DNA of 5,351 nt from Deltaproteobacteria bacterium (GTDB lineage: Bacteria; Desulfobacterota; Desulfobaccia; Desulfobaccales; 0-14-0-80-60-11). A model generated the notes under the pieces. The model was not told where the DNA came from. It saw only the letters and a program-made list of their open reading frames with translations, and did no database searches. Location: NCBI GenBank assembly GCA_019308625.1, contig JAFDHU010000208.1:1-5351 (forward strand), in the 5' to 3' direction. The position numbers and the translations under genes were made by a program. How positions within the stretch are numbered: the stretch's first letter is position 1; every line of letters begins with the position of its first letter. Shown here one piece after another: positions 1 to 5,320 of the stretch.

Positions 1-14
1 GAGGAGGCCAGGCC

Positions 15-2399
15 ATGACCCAGGCCCACATCAAATCCCGAGACAAGCTTGGCGCCAAGACCACCCATTGCCGGGAGCTGTTCCTGTTTAATGAACTGGC
101 TCTCATATCCGCCTATGCCAGGGACTTGCAGGATATCGTGGATATGGCCCTGGAGGCCATTCTGGACTTTTTCCAGGTGGAAGCGGGGCTGCTGCTCCTT
201 TGGGACCAGAAGCGACAGCGCCTGACCAGTGTGGCGGCCCAGGGATTCCTCACCCCCTATCTGGAGCAGCTTTCCGCCGGTCACCTGGAAACCATCATCG
301 GGCCTTATCTCTCCCGGGCTCACCAGCCGCTGGTCATTGATGATGTACAAAGCGACCCCCGCTTGGCCACCTCCACCTTTGCCACTTTGATTCAGACAGA
401 TCGGCGCTTTTCCTCGGCCATCAGCATCCCCCTCAAATATCGGGAGCAGATCACGGGCTTTCTCAATCTGGCCTCCACCCGGACCAGGTTCTTCCGGACT
501 TTTCCTCTGGACTTTTATAGCATTCTGGGCAACCAGGTGGGCCTGGCCGTGGCCAATGCCCGCCTGTACCAGGACCTGCGTCGTTCGGAGCAGCGCTACC
601 GGCGTATCTTTGAGGGCTCCAAGGACATGATCTTTATCACCGACCCCCAGGGCCGCTTCCTGGACCTGAATCCGGCCGGAGTGGAACTGCTGGGTTTGAG
701 CTCCAAGTCCGAAGCTCTGGAGAGCCTGAATATCCGCGATATCTTCAAGGATCCCTATGACTGGGAAAAATTTCAGTTAACCGTGGAAGCCGAAGGCTAT
801 GCCCGAGATCAGGAGGTGCTGCTGAAACAACGGCGGGGCAAGGAAGTGCCGGTGCTCCTCACTGGTATTGTCCGTCGCAACAAGGAAGGCAAGGTGAGCG
901 GCTACGAAGGCTTTGTCAAGGATATCACCGAGCGCAAGCACAGCGAACTGGAGGTCCTCCGGGAAAAAAAGACCACCGAAGGCATTCTGGAGGGCCTGCC
1001 CATTGCCACCTTTGTCATTGACCGCAATCACCGCATCACCCATTGGAACCGGGCCTGCGAAGAGCTGACCGGCTACTCCCGCCAGGAGATGTTGGGGGCC
1101 TACAGCTACTGGCTGCCCTTCTATTCCCACGAAGGCCCCAGCATGGCCTCACTGGTGGTGGAGCAGAATTTCAAGGCCCTGGAAAAGTTCTTCGGCAAAA
1201 AGGACCTCAAGCGCTCGCCCAATTTGCCCGTGGCCTTTGAAGCTTATGAGTACTTCCCGGACTTCCGGGGCCGGGAGCGCTATTTTTACAATACCTCCTC
1301 GCCCATTTACGACGAGCAGGGCCAGATTCAGGGGGCGGTGCAGGCCATCGTGGATCTGACCGAGCGGGAGCTGCTGGCCCGAGAGCTGAAAAACTCAGAA
1401 GAGAAATTCCGCCAACTGGTGGAATCCTCCTTGGACGGCATCATTCTCCATAATGATTTGAAGCTGTTGTTCGTCAATCAGGCCTGTCTGAACATGTTCG
1501 GCTATGCCAGCTCCCGGGAAATGCTGGGCCGGGATTTGCGCCAGTTTGTGGAGCTCCCGAGCCAGGCGGCGGCTTCCCGGCGGCTGCTGAAACTTCTCCG
1601 GGGGGCGGCCAAGCCCCGGGTCTTTGAACTGAAGGGAGTGAAAAAGGACGGCGCCACCGTGGAGCTGGAGGCCATTTCTTTTCCCACCACCTATGAGGGC
1701 CAGCCGGCCTGCCAGATCCACATCCGGGAGGTCACTCACAAAAAACAACTGGAAGAGCATCTGTTCCGCACCGAAAAGTTGGCCGCTCTGGGACACCTGG
1801 CCGCGGGGGTGGCCCATGAAATCAACAATCCCCTGGGCAGCATCCTGGTCCTGAGCTACCTGCTGCTGGAGGACCTGGACCGAAACAGCCCCGAGTGGGC
1901 CCAGGTGGAGAGGATTGTCAAAGAAGCCACCCGCTGCAAGGAGATCGTCCAGGGGTTGCTGGAATTCTCCCGTTACATGCCCGCCAAAATGACGCCCCTT
2001 AACCTCAACGTGGAGGCCGGCTTGCCCCCGGTGCTGGGCGACCGGAACCGCTTGGAGCAGGTCTTTATCAATCTGCTCATGAACAGCGGCGAGGCCATGG
2101 ACGGCATGGGCCGCCTGGTGGTGTCCACCTCCCTGTTGCCGGAGGGCGATGTGGTCAAGGTGAGCTTTCAGGATACGGGGCCGGGGATCCCTGAAAGTCA
2201 TTTAAGCCGTCTGTTCGACCCCTTTTTCACCACCAAAGAGGTGGGGCGGGGCGTAGGTCTGGGCCTGTCCATCAGCTATAACATCATCCAAAAGCACATG
2301 GGCCGCATCTATGTGGCCTCCACCGGCCCGGAAGGCACTACCTTTGTGGTGGAGTTGCCGGTTTTTAAAGGTGAGTCGCAGATTTCTTCCGGGCATTAA
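15..2399 (+). CDS. Soluble sensor histidine kinase, GAF-PAS-PAS-PAS-HisKA-HATPase
   Basis: This 794-residue protein is a two-component sensor kinase that should autophosphorylate on His and pass the phosphate to a response regulator. Approximate domain order: GAF 35-185, PAS1 190-305 (ends GFVKDITERK), PAS2 320-455, PAS3 461-575, HisKA 585-652, HATPase_c from about 673 to 785. The phospho-acceptor is His601 in AHEINNPLG. ATP-site motifs are the N box (NLLMNS, Asn690), G1 (DTGPGIP, Asp720), F box (FDPFF, 734-738) and G2 (GRGVGLGL, 744-751). No membrane segment or signal peptide is seen, so it should sense a cytoplasmic cue; the ligand cannot be told. The start is set by GAGGAGG at 1-7, seven bases before ATG. 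No receiver domain or regulator gene lies downstream; upstream is outside the window. Oddity: the stretch from FSR (651) to GDRNRL (675) is about 30 residues shorter than usual (see findings). Family assignment is firm; the role is unknown. Confidence 0.95.
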   Translation: MTQAHIKSRDKLGAKTTHCRELFLFNELALISAYARDLQDIVDMALEAILDFFQVEAGLLLLWDQKRQRLTSVAAQGFLTPYLEQLSAGHLETIIGPYLSRAHQPLVIDDVQSDPRLATSTFATLIQTDRRFSSAISIPLKYREQITGFLNLASTRTRFFRTFPLDFYSILGNQVGLAVANARLYQDLRRSEQRYRRIFEGSKDMIFITDPQGRFLDLNPAGVELLGLSSKSEALESLNIRDIFKDPYDWEKFQLTVEAEGYARDQEVLLKQRRGKEVPVLLTGIVRRNKEGKVSGYEGFVKDITERKHSELEVLREKKTTEGILEGLPIATFVIDRNHRITHWNRACEELTGYSRQEMLGAYSYWLPFYSHEGPSMASLVVEQNFKALEKFFGKKDLKRSPNLPVAFEAYEYFPDFRGRERYFYNTSSPIYDEQGQIQGAVQAIVDLTERELLARELKNSEEKFRQLVESSLDGIILHNDLKLLFVNQACLNMFGYASSREMLGRDLRQFVELPSQAAASRRLLKLLRGAAKPRVFELKGVKKDGATVELEAISFPTTYEGQPACQIHIREVTHKKQLEEHLFRTEKLAALGHLAAGVAHEINNPLGSILVLSYLLLEDLDRNSPEWAQVERIVKEATRCKEIVQGLLEFSRYMPAKMTPLNLNVEAGLPPVLGDRNRLEQVFINLLMNSGEAMDGMGRLVVSTSLLPEGDVVKVSFQDTGPGIPESHLSRLFDPFFTTKEVGRGVGLGLSISYNIIQKHMGRIYVASTGPEGTTFVVELPVFKGESQISSGH

Positions 2400-2494
2400 T
2401 AATAATGAAAAAAGGCACAAAATTTCCGGCCCCAAAATAGTCTTTCCAAACCCAGAAACCGGAGAGAACGCGGCCTTCAGGGCTGTCAGTTCGC

Positions 2495-2517
2495 AAACCA
2501 CCAGCCTTTGGGGTTTT
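2495..2517 (+). terminator. Possible weak intrinsic terminator after the kinase gene
   Basis: AAACC (2495-2499) and CCA (2501-2503) pair with TGG (2509-2511) and GGTTT (2512-2516), with A2500 bulged and a GCCTT loop. The U-rich part (TTTTCTGTT) overlaps the stem base. It lies about 95 bases after the kinase stop and before the atp promoter, a sensible place for a terminator. The stem is modest and a competing pairing exists (2494-2500 with 2525-2531), so the call is tentative. Confidence 0.35.
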
Positions 2518-2540
2518 CTGTTCCTGGTTTGTAAAAAATG

Positions 2541-2567
2541 TTGACTTGGATTCTGGGGTGTGATAGT
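2541..2567 (+). promoter_or_regulatory. Putative sigma70-type promoter of the atpZIBE operon
   Basis: A near-consensus -35 box TTGACT (2541-2546) is followed 15 bases later by GATAGT (2562-2567), which is preceded by TG (2559-2560) as in an extended -10 element. An alternative -10 (TAGTTA, 2564-2569) gives a 17-base spacer but matches consensus poorly. Either places the transcription start near 2574-2578, about 40 bases before atpZ and at the left edge of the Rex-like site at 2575. The -35 match is strong and the -10 is imperfect. Confidence 0.55.
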
Positions 2568-2574
2568 TAGGCAC

Positions 2575-2592
2575 ATGTGAAAAGTATCATTA
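2575..2592 (+). promoter_or_regulatory. Candidate Rex operator upstream of atpZ
   Basis: The 18-mer ATGTGAAAAGTATCATTA matches the general Rex consensus (TTGTGAA-W4-TTCACAA) at 13 of 18 positions; the left half is good (5 of 6 outer bases) and the right half weaker (4 of 6). It starts at the predicted transcription start, where a bound repressor would block RNA polymerase. CRP/FNR-type sites share the TGTGA-N6-TCA core, so a protein of that family is the main alternative. The presence of rex just downstream favours Rex. A perfect 8-base palindrome, CACATGTG (2572-2579), overlaps the left half. Confidence 0.45.
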
Positions 2593-2617
2593 AGTCCTCT
2601 GGAGGCCGCCGGACGCA

Positions 2618-2839
2618 GTGAAAGAGGAAACCAAGAAGTTCATCAAAGAGCTGCTGGAAGGCGGCTGGCGGGCCTCGGCCATCGGCCTGTCCCTGGTTTT
2701 GGCCATAGCCATCGGCGCCGGTCTGGGCTGGTGGCTATCGGAGGTATTCAATAACAAAATTTTTTTTTATATCGGCCTGATACTGGGAATTATCGCCGGT
2801 TTCCGCAACCTCTATATCATGGGGAAGCGGTACAAATAG
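2618..2839 (+). CDS. atpZ: AtpZ/AtpI-family small membrane protein of the ATP synthase operon
   Basis: This 73-residue protein has a charged N-terminus (KEETKKFIKELLEG) and two membrane helices at about 20-40 and 47-65. The glycine-rich GAGLGWWL and the end GLILGIIAGFRNLY are typical of the AtpZ family (ATPase_gene1), found at the head of atp operons. In some bacteria AtpZ, with AtpI, has been linked to Mg2+/Ca2+ supply or to ATP synthase assembly; its role here is inferred from position. The start is GTG at 2618 and no ATG is available nearby. GGAGG at 2601-2605 is 12 bases away, a long spacing that suggests modest initiation. The acidic residue common after the first helix (xLD) is Ser41 here. 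A run of nine T (2760-2768) lies within codons 48-50. It is the first gene of the Fo cluster. Confidence 0.85.
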   Translation: MKEETKKFIKELLEGGWRASAIGLSLVLAIAIGAGLGWWLSEVFNNKIFFYIGLILGIIAGFRNLYIMGKRYK

Positions 2840-2852
2840 TTCTGAATAACGC

Positions 2853-3284
2853 ATGGAGCTCAATTCCCCCCGTCACCTGAAGGCTGCCTGTCTGCTGGTG
2901 CTGGCTGTTCTGGTGACCGGGAGTGGCCTCTGGCAGGGCCAGGAATTCGCGGTGGGAGTGTTGGCAGGTGGTTTGGTGGCGGTGGTTAACTTCCACCTGC
3001 TGCACCGGGCCCTTAAAGGCATGATGGAACGGGCCCGGGCCCTCCCGGGAGGCGCTGCCGGGCAAGCCAAGGCTTTTTTTGCTTTCTGGCAGGTATTGCG
3101 CTTCTTTGGCTTGCTGGCGGTTCTTTACCTGTTGGTGAGCAGTGGCTGGCTGAACGTCATCGGCTTGGTGTTGGGGCTGTCCACCGTGGTGGTTACCCTG
3201 ATGCTGGCCGCGATCCACGAAGTAATCAAGCTCAAGAAAAAGGAGGCAGGTCCTTCCCATGGAACATCCCATCTTGTTTCTTGA
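2853..3284 (+). CDS. atpI: ATP synthase subunit I (AtpI/UncI-like)
   Basis: This is a 143-residue hydrophobic protein with four predicted membrane helices (about 8-26, 31-52, 78-96, 99-122), a basic loop between helices 2 and 3, and a Lys-rich tail (KLKKK). The pattern and the place directly before atpB fit the ATP-synt_I family. AtpI proteins assist assembly or stability of the c-ring and are usually not essential. The sequence is poorly conserved, so the assignment rests on topology, the VGxxAGGxVAxxNF-like segment at 34-47 and gene order. No clear Shine-Dalgarno precedes ATG 2853; it lies 13 bases after the atpZ stop, so translation is probably coupled. Its last 26 bases overlap the start of atpB in another frame. 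Confidence 0.82.
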   Translation: MELNSPRHLKAACLLVLAVLVTGSGLWQGQEFAVGVLAGGLVAVVNFHLLHRALKGMMERARALPGGAAGQAKAFFAFWQVLRFFGLLAVLYLLVSSGWLNVIGLVLGLSTVVVTLMLAAIHEVIKLKKKEAGPSHGTSHLVS

Positions 3285-3936
3285 TCTTATCTTAGGCAAG
3301 TTCGGGGTTCACTTCCCGCCGCATGTGACTTACTCCTGGGTGGTCATGGCGGCGCTGGTGGGTTTGGGCGTTCTGGCCACCCGGCGAGTGGCCCTGGTAC
3401 CGGCGGGGGCCCAGAACGTCATGGAATTGATCGTGAGCGGCCTGGAAGAATTCATGGTGGAGATTACCGGTGAGGAGGGGCGGGCCTTTTTCCCCTTTAT
3501 TGCCACCCTGTTTATTTTTATCTTGGTCTGCAACCTGGCAGGCCTGATTCCTGGTTTTCTTTCACCCACGGCCAATATCAATACGCCTCTGTCCATGGCG
3601 CTGTGCACCTTTGTTTACACCCATTATCTGGGGGTTAAGTTCCATGGTGTCAAATATGTCAAGCATTTCATCGGGCCCATCCCCTGGCTGGCCCCCCTCT
3701 TCTTCCCCATCGAAGTTATCGGCCATCTGGCCCGGGTGCTGTCCCTGACTCTGCGTCTCTTCGGCAACATCATGGGTGAAGACCTGGTGCTCATGATTCT
3801 GCTGCTCTTGGCCGGCAAGTTCCTGGCGCCGCTGCCCATGATGTTCCTGGCGGTGTTCACCAGCACCGTGCAGGCCTTCATCTTTACCCTGCTGGCCATG
3901 ATGTATTTTGCCGGAGCCATGGAGGAAGCCCATTAA
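3259..3936 (+). CDS. atpB: F-type ATP synthase subunit a
   Basis: Subunit a (225 residues) forms the two half-channels that carry ions to and from the rotating c-ring in the inner membrane. The signature SLTLRLFGNIMGE is at 162-174; Arg166 is the essential arginine, equivalent to Arg210 of E. coli. QAFIF with Gln205 in the last helix matches the E. coli Gln252 region. Other family landmarks are FIFILVCNLAGLIPG (85-99), the PTANINTPLSMAL segment (103-115) and FFPIEVIGHLAR (148-159). The length fits the shorter deltaproteobacterial forms. The start follows AAAAAGGAGG at 3237-3246, inside the end of atpI, with a 12-base spacer. The next gene, atpE, follows after 52 bases. Identity is certain. 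Confidence 0.97.
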   Translation: MEHPILFLDLILGKFGVHFPPHVTYSWVVMAALVGLGVLATRRVALVPAGAQNVMELIVSGLEEFMVEITGEEGRAFFPFIATLFIFILVCNLAGLIPGFLSPTANINTPLSMALCTFVYTHYLGVKFHGVKYVKHFIGPIPWLAPLFFPIEVIGHLARVLSLTLRLFGNIMGEDLVLMILLLLAGKFLAPLPMMFLAVFTSTVQAFIFTLLAMMYFAGAMEEAH

Positions 3937-3972
3937 TTAAGGAAGAAGGCCAATCAACATATATCAACTAGT

Positions 3973-3980
3973 GAGGAGGT
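3973..3980 (+). promoter_or_regulatory. Strong Shine-Dalgarno that fixes the atpE start
   Basis: GAGGAGGT ends eight bases before ATG 3989. It lies inside the longer in-frame reading that would begin at GTG 3971, so that upstream start would code through its own ribosome binding site and is very unlikely to be used. A strong site is expected for atpE, whose product is needed in many copies per enzyme. Confidence 0.85.
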
Positions 3981-3988
3981 ATTCACAC

Positions 3989-4369
3989 ATGGCGGTAAGA
4001 ATCGGTCTGACCTTACTGGCGTCCTTGCTCTGGGTTTCTCTGGCTATGGCCGCTGAGCCTGCCGGCGCGGCCGCGGCCGGCTCCGCGGCCAGTCTGGCCC
4101 AGTATTTCAGCTATGCCGTGCTGGCGGCGGGCATCGGCATCGGCATCGCCGCGTTCGGCACCGGTATCGGCCAGGGTCTCGCCATCCACAAATCCGTGGA
4201 AGGCGTGGCCCGGAACCCCGAGGCTTCCGGTAAGATCACCGTGACCATGCTTATCGGCTTGGCCATGGTCGAGTCTCTGTGCATTTACGCGCTGGTCGTG
4301 GCCCTGATCATCCTCTACGCTTACCCCATGACCAAGCCCATCGCCGCGGCTCTGGGTCTCAAGGTCTAA
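3989..4369 (+). CDS. atpE: F-type ATP synthase subunit c with N-terminal signal-like sequence
   Basis: Subunit c (126 residues from ATG 3989) forms the rotor ring of Fo. It has two membrane helices joined by the polar loop ARNPEASGK (74-82; canonical form RQP, here RNP). Helix 1 is glycine-rich (GIGIGIAAFGTGIGQG, 48-63). Helix 2 carries the ion-binding carboxylate Glu95 in VESLCIY. Gln62, Glu95, Ser96 and Tyr100 correspond to Gln32, Glu65, Ser66 and Tyr70 of the Na+-binding c-subunit of Ilyobacter tartaricus. Residues 1-21 look like a cleavable signal peptide (basic VR, hydrophobic core, AMA before AEP), followed by an Ala/Gly-rich stretch to about residue 36. The usual c-subunit is about 80 residues, and the excess is all N-terminal. 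It is the last gene of the operon, with a terminator just after it. Identity is certain; ion choice and processing are inferred. Confidence 0.97.
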   Translation: MAVRIGLTLLASLLWVSLAMAAEPAGAAAAGSAASLAQYFSYAVLAAGIGIGIAAFGTGIGQGLAIHKSVEGVARNPEASGKITVTMLIGLAMVESLCIYALVVALIILYAYPMTKPIAAALGLKV

Positions 4370-4384
4370 CCTGAGTTTTCTTTC

Positions 4385-4409
4385 GGGGGAGCCTGGTGCT
4401 CCCCCTTTT
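4385..4409 (+). terminator. Intrinsic terminator of the atp operon
   Basis: A perfect 8-base stem, GGGGGAGC (4385-4392) with GCTCCCCC (4398-4405), has a CTGGT loop and is followed by TTTT (4406-4409). It starts 15 bases after the atpE stop. The other strand has no T run after the hairpin, so it acts rightward only. It separates the Fo operon from rex and implies that the remaining ATP synthase genes are not co-transcribed here. Confidence 0.9.
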
Positions 4410-4421
4410 CACTGCCAAGTA

Positions 4422-4439
4422 TTGTGCAATTTTACACTT
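4422..4439 (+). promoter_or_regulatory. Candidate Rex operator upstream of rex (autoregulation)
   Basis: TTGTGCAATTTTACACTT matches the general Rex consensus (TTGTGAA-W4-TTCACAA) at 14 of 18 positions, with a perfect TTGTG left end, an AT-rich centre and CAC at the expected place on the right. It ends 28 bases before the rex start and overlaps the likely -35 box at 4431-4436. Rex commonly controls its own gene, so place and sequence agree. It has not been tested against lineage-specific matrices. Confidence 0.6.
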
Positions 4440-4458
4440 GTGGTTAGTCCCTCATAAA
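4431..4458 (+). promoter_or_regulatory. Putative rex promoter
   Basis: TTTACA (4431-4436) as -35 and CATAAA (4453-4458) as -10 are separated by 16 bases. The -35 lies in the right half of the Rex-like operator. Transcription would start near 4465, giving almost no leader before ATG 4468 or about 15 bases before ATG 4480. Each box differs from consensus at one or two positions; it is the best candidate in the 58 bases between terminator and gene. Confidence 0.45.
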
Positions 4459-4467
4459 AGCTAACTT

Positions 4468-5115
4468 ATGCGGACGCCGATGAAATTCTCCAAAATTCCT
4501 GCCGCCACCATTACCCGATTGTCCATTTACTCCAGGTGCCTGGAGACCCTGGCCCAAGAAGGCGTGAAGATTATTGCCTCCGACAAACTGGCTCAGAAGT
4601 GCGGCATCAACCCGGCCCAAATCCGCAAGGACTTGGCCTACTTCGGCGAGTTTGGCATCCGGGGGGTGGGTTATTTCGTCAAGGAGTTACTGTTTGAGAT
4701 CAAGCGCATCCTGGGTTTGAACAAGGCCTGGAAGATGGCTCTGGTGGGCATCGGCAACCTGGGCTCCGCCCTCCTGGCCCATCAAAACTTCGTCCGCCAA
4801 GGCTATGAATTCGCGGCAGTGTTTGACGTAGACCCGGCCAAGGTGGGGCGGCGGCTGCCCAGCGGCCAGGTAATCCACCATTTGGACGAGATGGATCAGG
4901 TGCTCCAGGGAAGCGACATCGAGATGGGGGTGATCGCCACTCCGGCCAGCCAGGCTCAGGCGGTGGCCCAGCGCTTGATTGCCGCCGGCGTCAAGGCCAT
5001 CCTTAATTTTGCCCCTACCCAGCTTCAGGTTCCCGAAGGCATCGCGGTGGAGAATGTGGACTTCACCGTCAAGCTGGACAACCTGGCCTACCACCTCACC
5101 ATGGCTGAAGGATAA
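4468..5115 (+). CDS. rex: Redox-sensing transcriptional repressor Rex
   Basis: Rex is a dimeric repressor that reads the NADH/NAD+ ratio: NADH binding releases it from DNA, inducing genes for NADH reoxidation and energy metabolism. This 215-residue protein has the full family layout. The winged-helix DNA-binding domain is at about 8-85, opening with KIPAATITRL and containing the hallmark QIRKDLAYFGEFGIRGVGY (51-69). A Rossmann domain follows with VGIGNLGSALL (Gly94, Gly96, Gly99) and FDVD (Asp120) for NAD(H) ribose. NFAP is at 180-183, and the C-terminal DFTVKLDNLAYHL forms the domain-swapped helix of the dimer. The length is usual. No clear Shine-Dalgarno precedes ATG 4468; an in-frame ATG at 4480 (MKFSKIP) is an equally reasonable start. 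It has its own promoter and a Rex-like operator, separated from atpE by a terminator. Confidence 0.96.
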   Translation: MRTPMKFSKIPAATITRLSIYSRCLETLAQEGVKIIASDKLAQKCGINPAQIRKDLAYFGEFGIRGVGYFVKELLFEIKRILGLNKAWKMALVGIGNLGSALLAHQNFVRQGYEFAAVFDVDPAKVGRRLPSGQVIHHLDEMDQVLQGSDIEMGVIATPASQAQAVAQRLIAAGVKAILNFAPTQLQVPEGIAVENVDFTVKLDNLAYHLTMAEG

Positions 5116-5132
5116 GAGGGGATTTTCCCTTC
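5116..5132 (+). terminator. Hairpin directly after the rex stop, possible weak terminator
   Basis: GAGGGGA (5116-5122) pairs with TCCCTTC (5126-5132) around a three-T loop, seven pairs including one G-T wobble, beginning on the base after the rex stop. No T run follows (CCGGGG comes next), so it is not a canonical intrinsic terminator. It could instead protect the mRNA 3' end. Confidence 0.25.
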
Positions 5133-5201
5133 CCGGGGCGTTCTGAGGCTTTCTGTCTCCCCTTCTTGCTTCATCCATTGATAATTTTTGCTTTCAGGTC
5201 G

Positions 5202-5228
5202 GGCCGCAGAGCGGGCCTTCCCGCGGCC
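5202..5228. repeat. GC-rich inverted repeat downstream of rex
   Basis: GGCCGC (5202-5207) is mirrored by GCGGCC (5223-5228), and an overlapping tighter hairpin is possible: GCGGG (5211-5215), loop CCTT, CCCGC (5220-5224). AT-rich DNA lies on both sides (5178-5195 and 5231-5255). There is no T run directly after it on either strand. The role is unknown: structured 3' end, bidirectional stop or mobile-repeat fragment are all possible. Confidence 0.4.
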
Positions 5229-5271
5229 GGCAATTCTAAAAATCTGATTATTTCTTTTGCTCCTGGAAAAA

Positions 5272-5308
5272 CCGGATAAGGAAGTCGTCAAACCAGGCAC
5301 CTTATCGG
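5272..5308. repeat. Inverted repeat with 18-base loop near the right edge
   Basis: GATAAGG (5275-5281) is perfectly complementary to CCTTATC (5300-5306), extended by CC (5272-5273) with GG (5307-5308) across a bulged G5274. It lies directly beside the C-rich block at the window end and may be part of the same repeat unit. No gene is seen around it. Confidence 0.4.
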
Positions 5309-5320
5309 AAGGGTCTACCC

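Noticed and set aside
1395..2201. Long open frame of 268 codons on the minus strand inside the kinase gene
   Set aside because: It lies wholly opposite the HisKA/PAS coding region. Its translation is rich in His, Gln and Gly without domain-like motifs, as expected for the antisense shadow of a GC-rich gene.
2529..2546. TTGTAAAAAATGTTGACT as a second Rex site upstream of the atp promoter
   Set aside because: Only the left part resembles a Rex half-site. The right half (GTTGACT) does not match TTCACAA and is better explained as the -35 box.
2817..3299. Minus-strand open frame of 160 codons opposite atpI
   Set aside because: It mirrors atpI in an antisense frame and is rich in His, Gln and Arg. 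AtpI on the + strand has the membrane topology and operon context.
3971..3988. GTG 3971 as the start of atpE, adding six residues
   Set aside because: The added codons are the Shine-Dalgarno GAGGAGGT and its spacer. ATG 3989 is ideally placed behind it and gives a better signal-peptide start.
4422..4467. CRP/FNR-type site upstream of rex
   Set aside because: The TGTGC-N6-ACACT match to TGTGA-N6-TCACA is weaker than the match to the Rex operator, and the site lies directly before rex.
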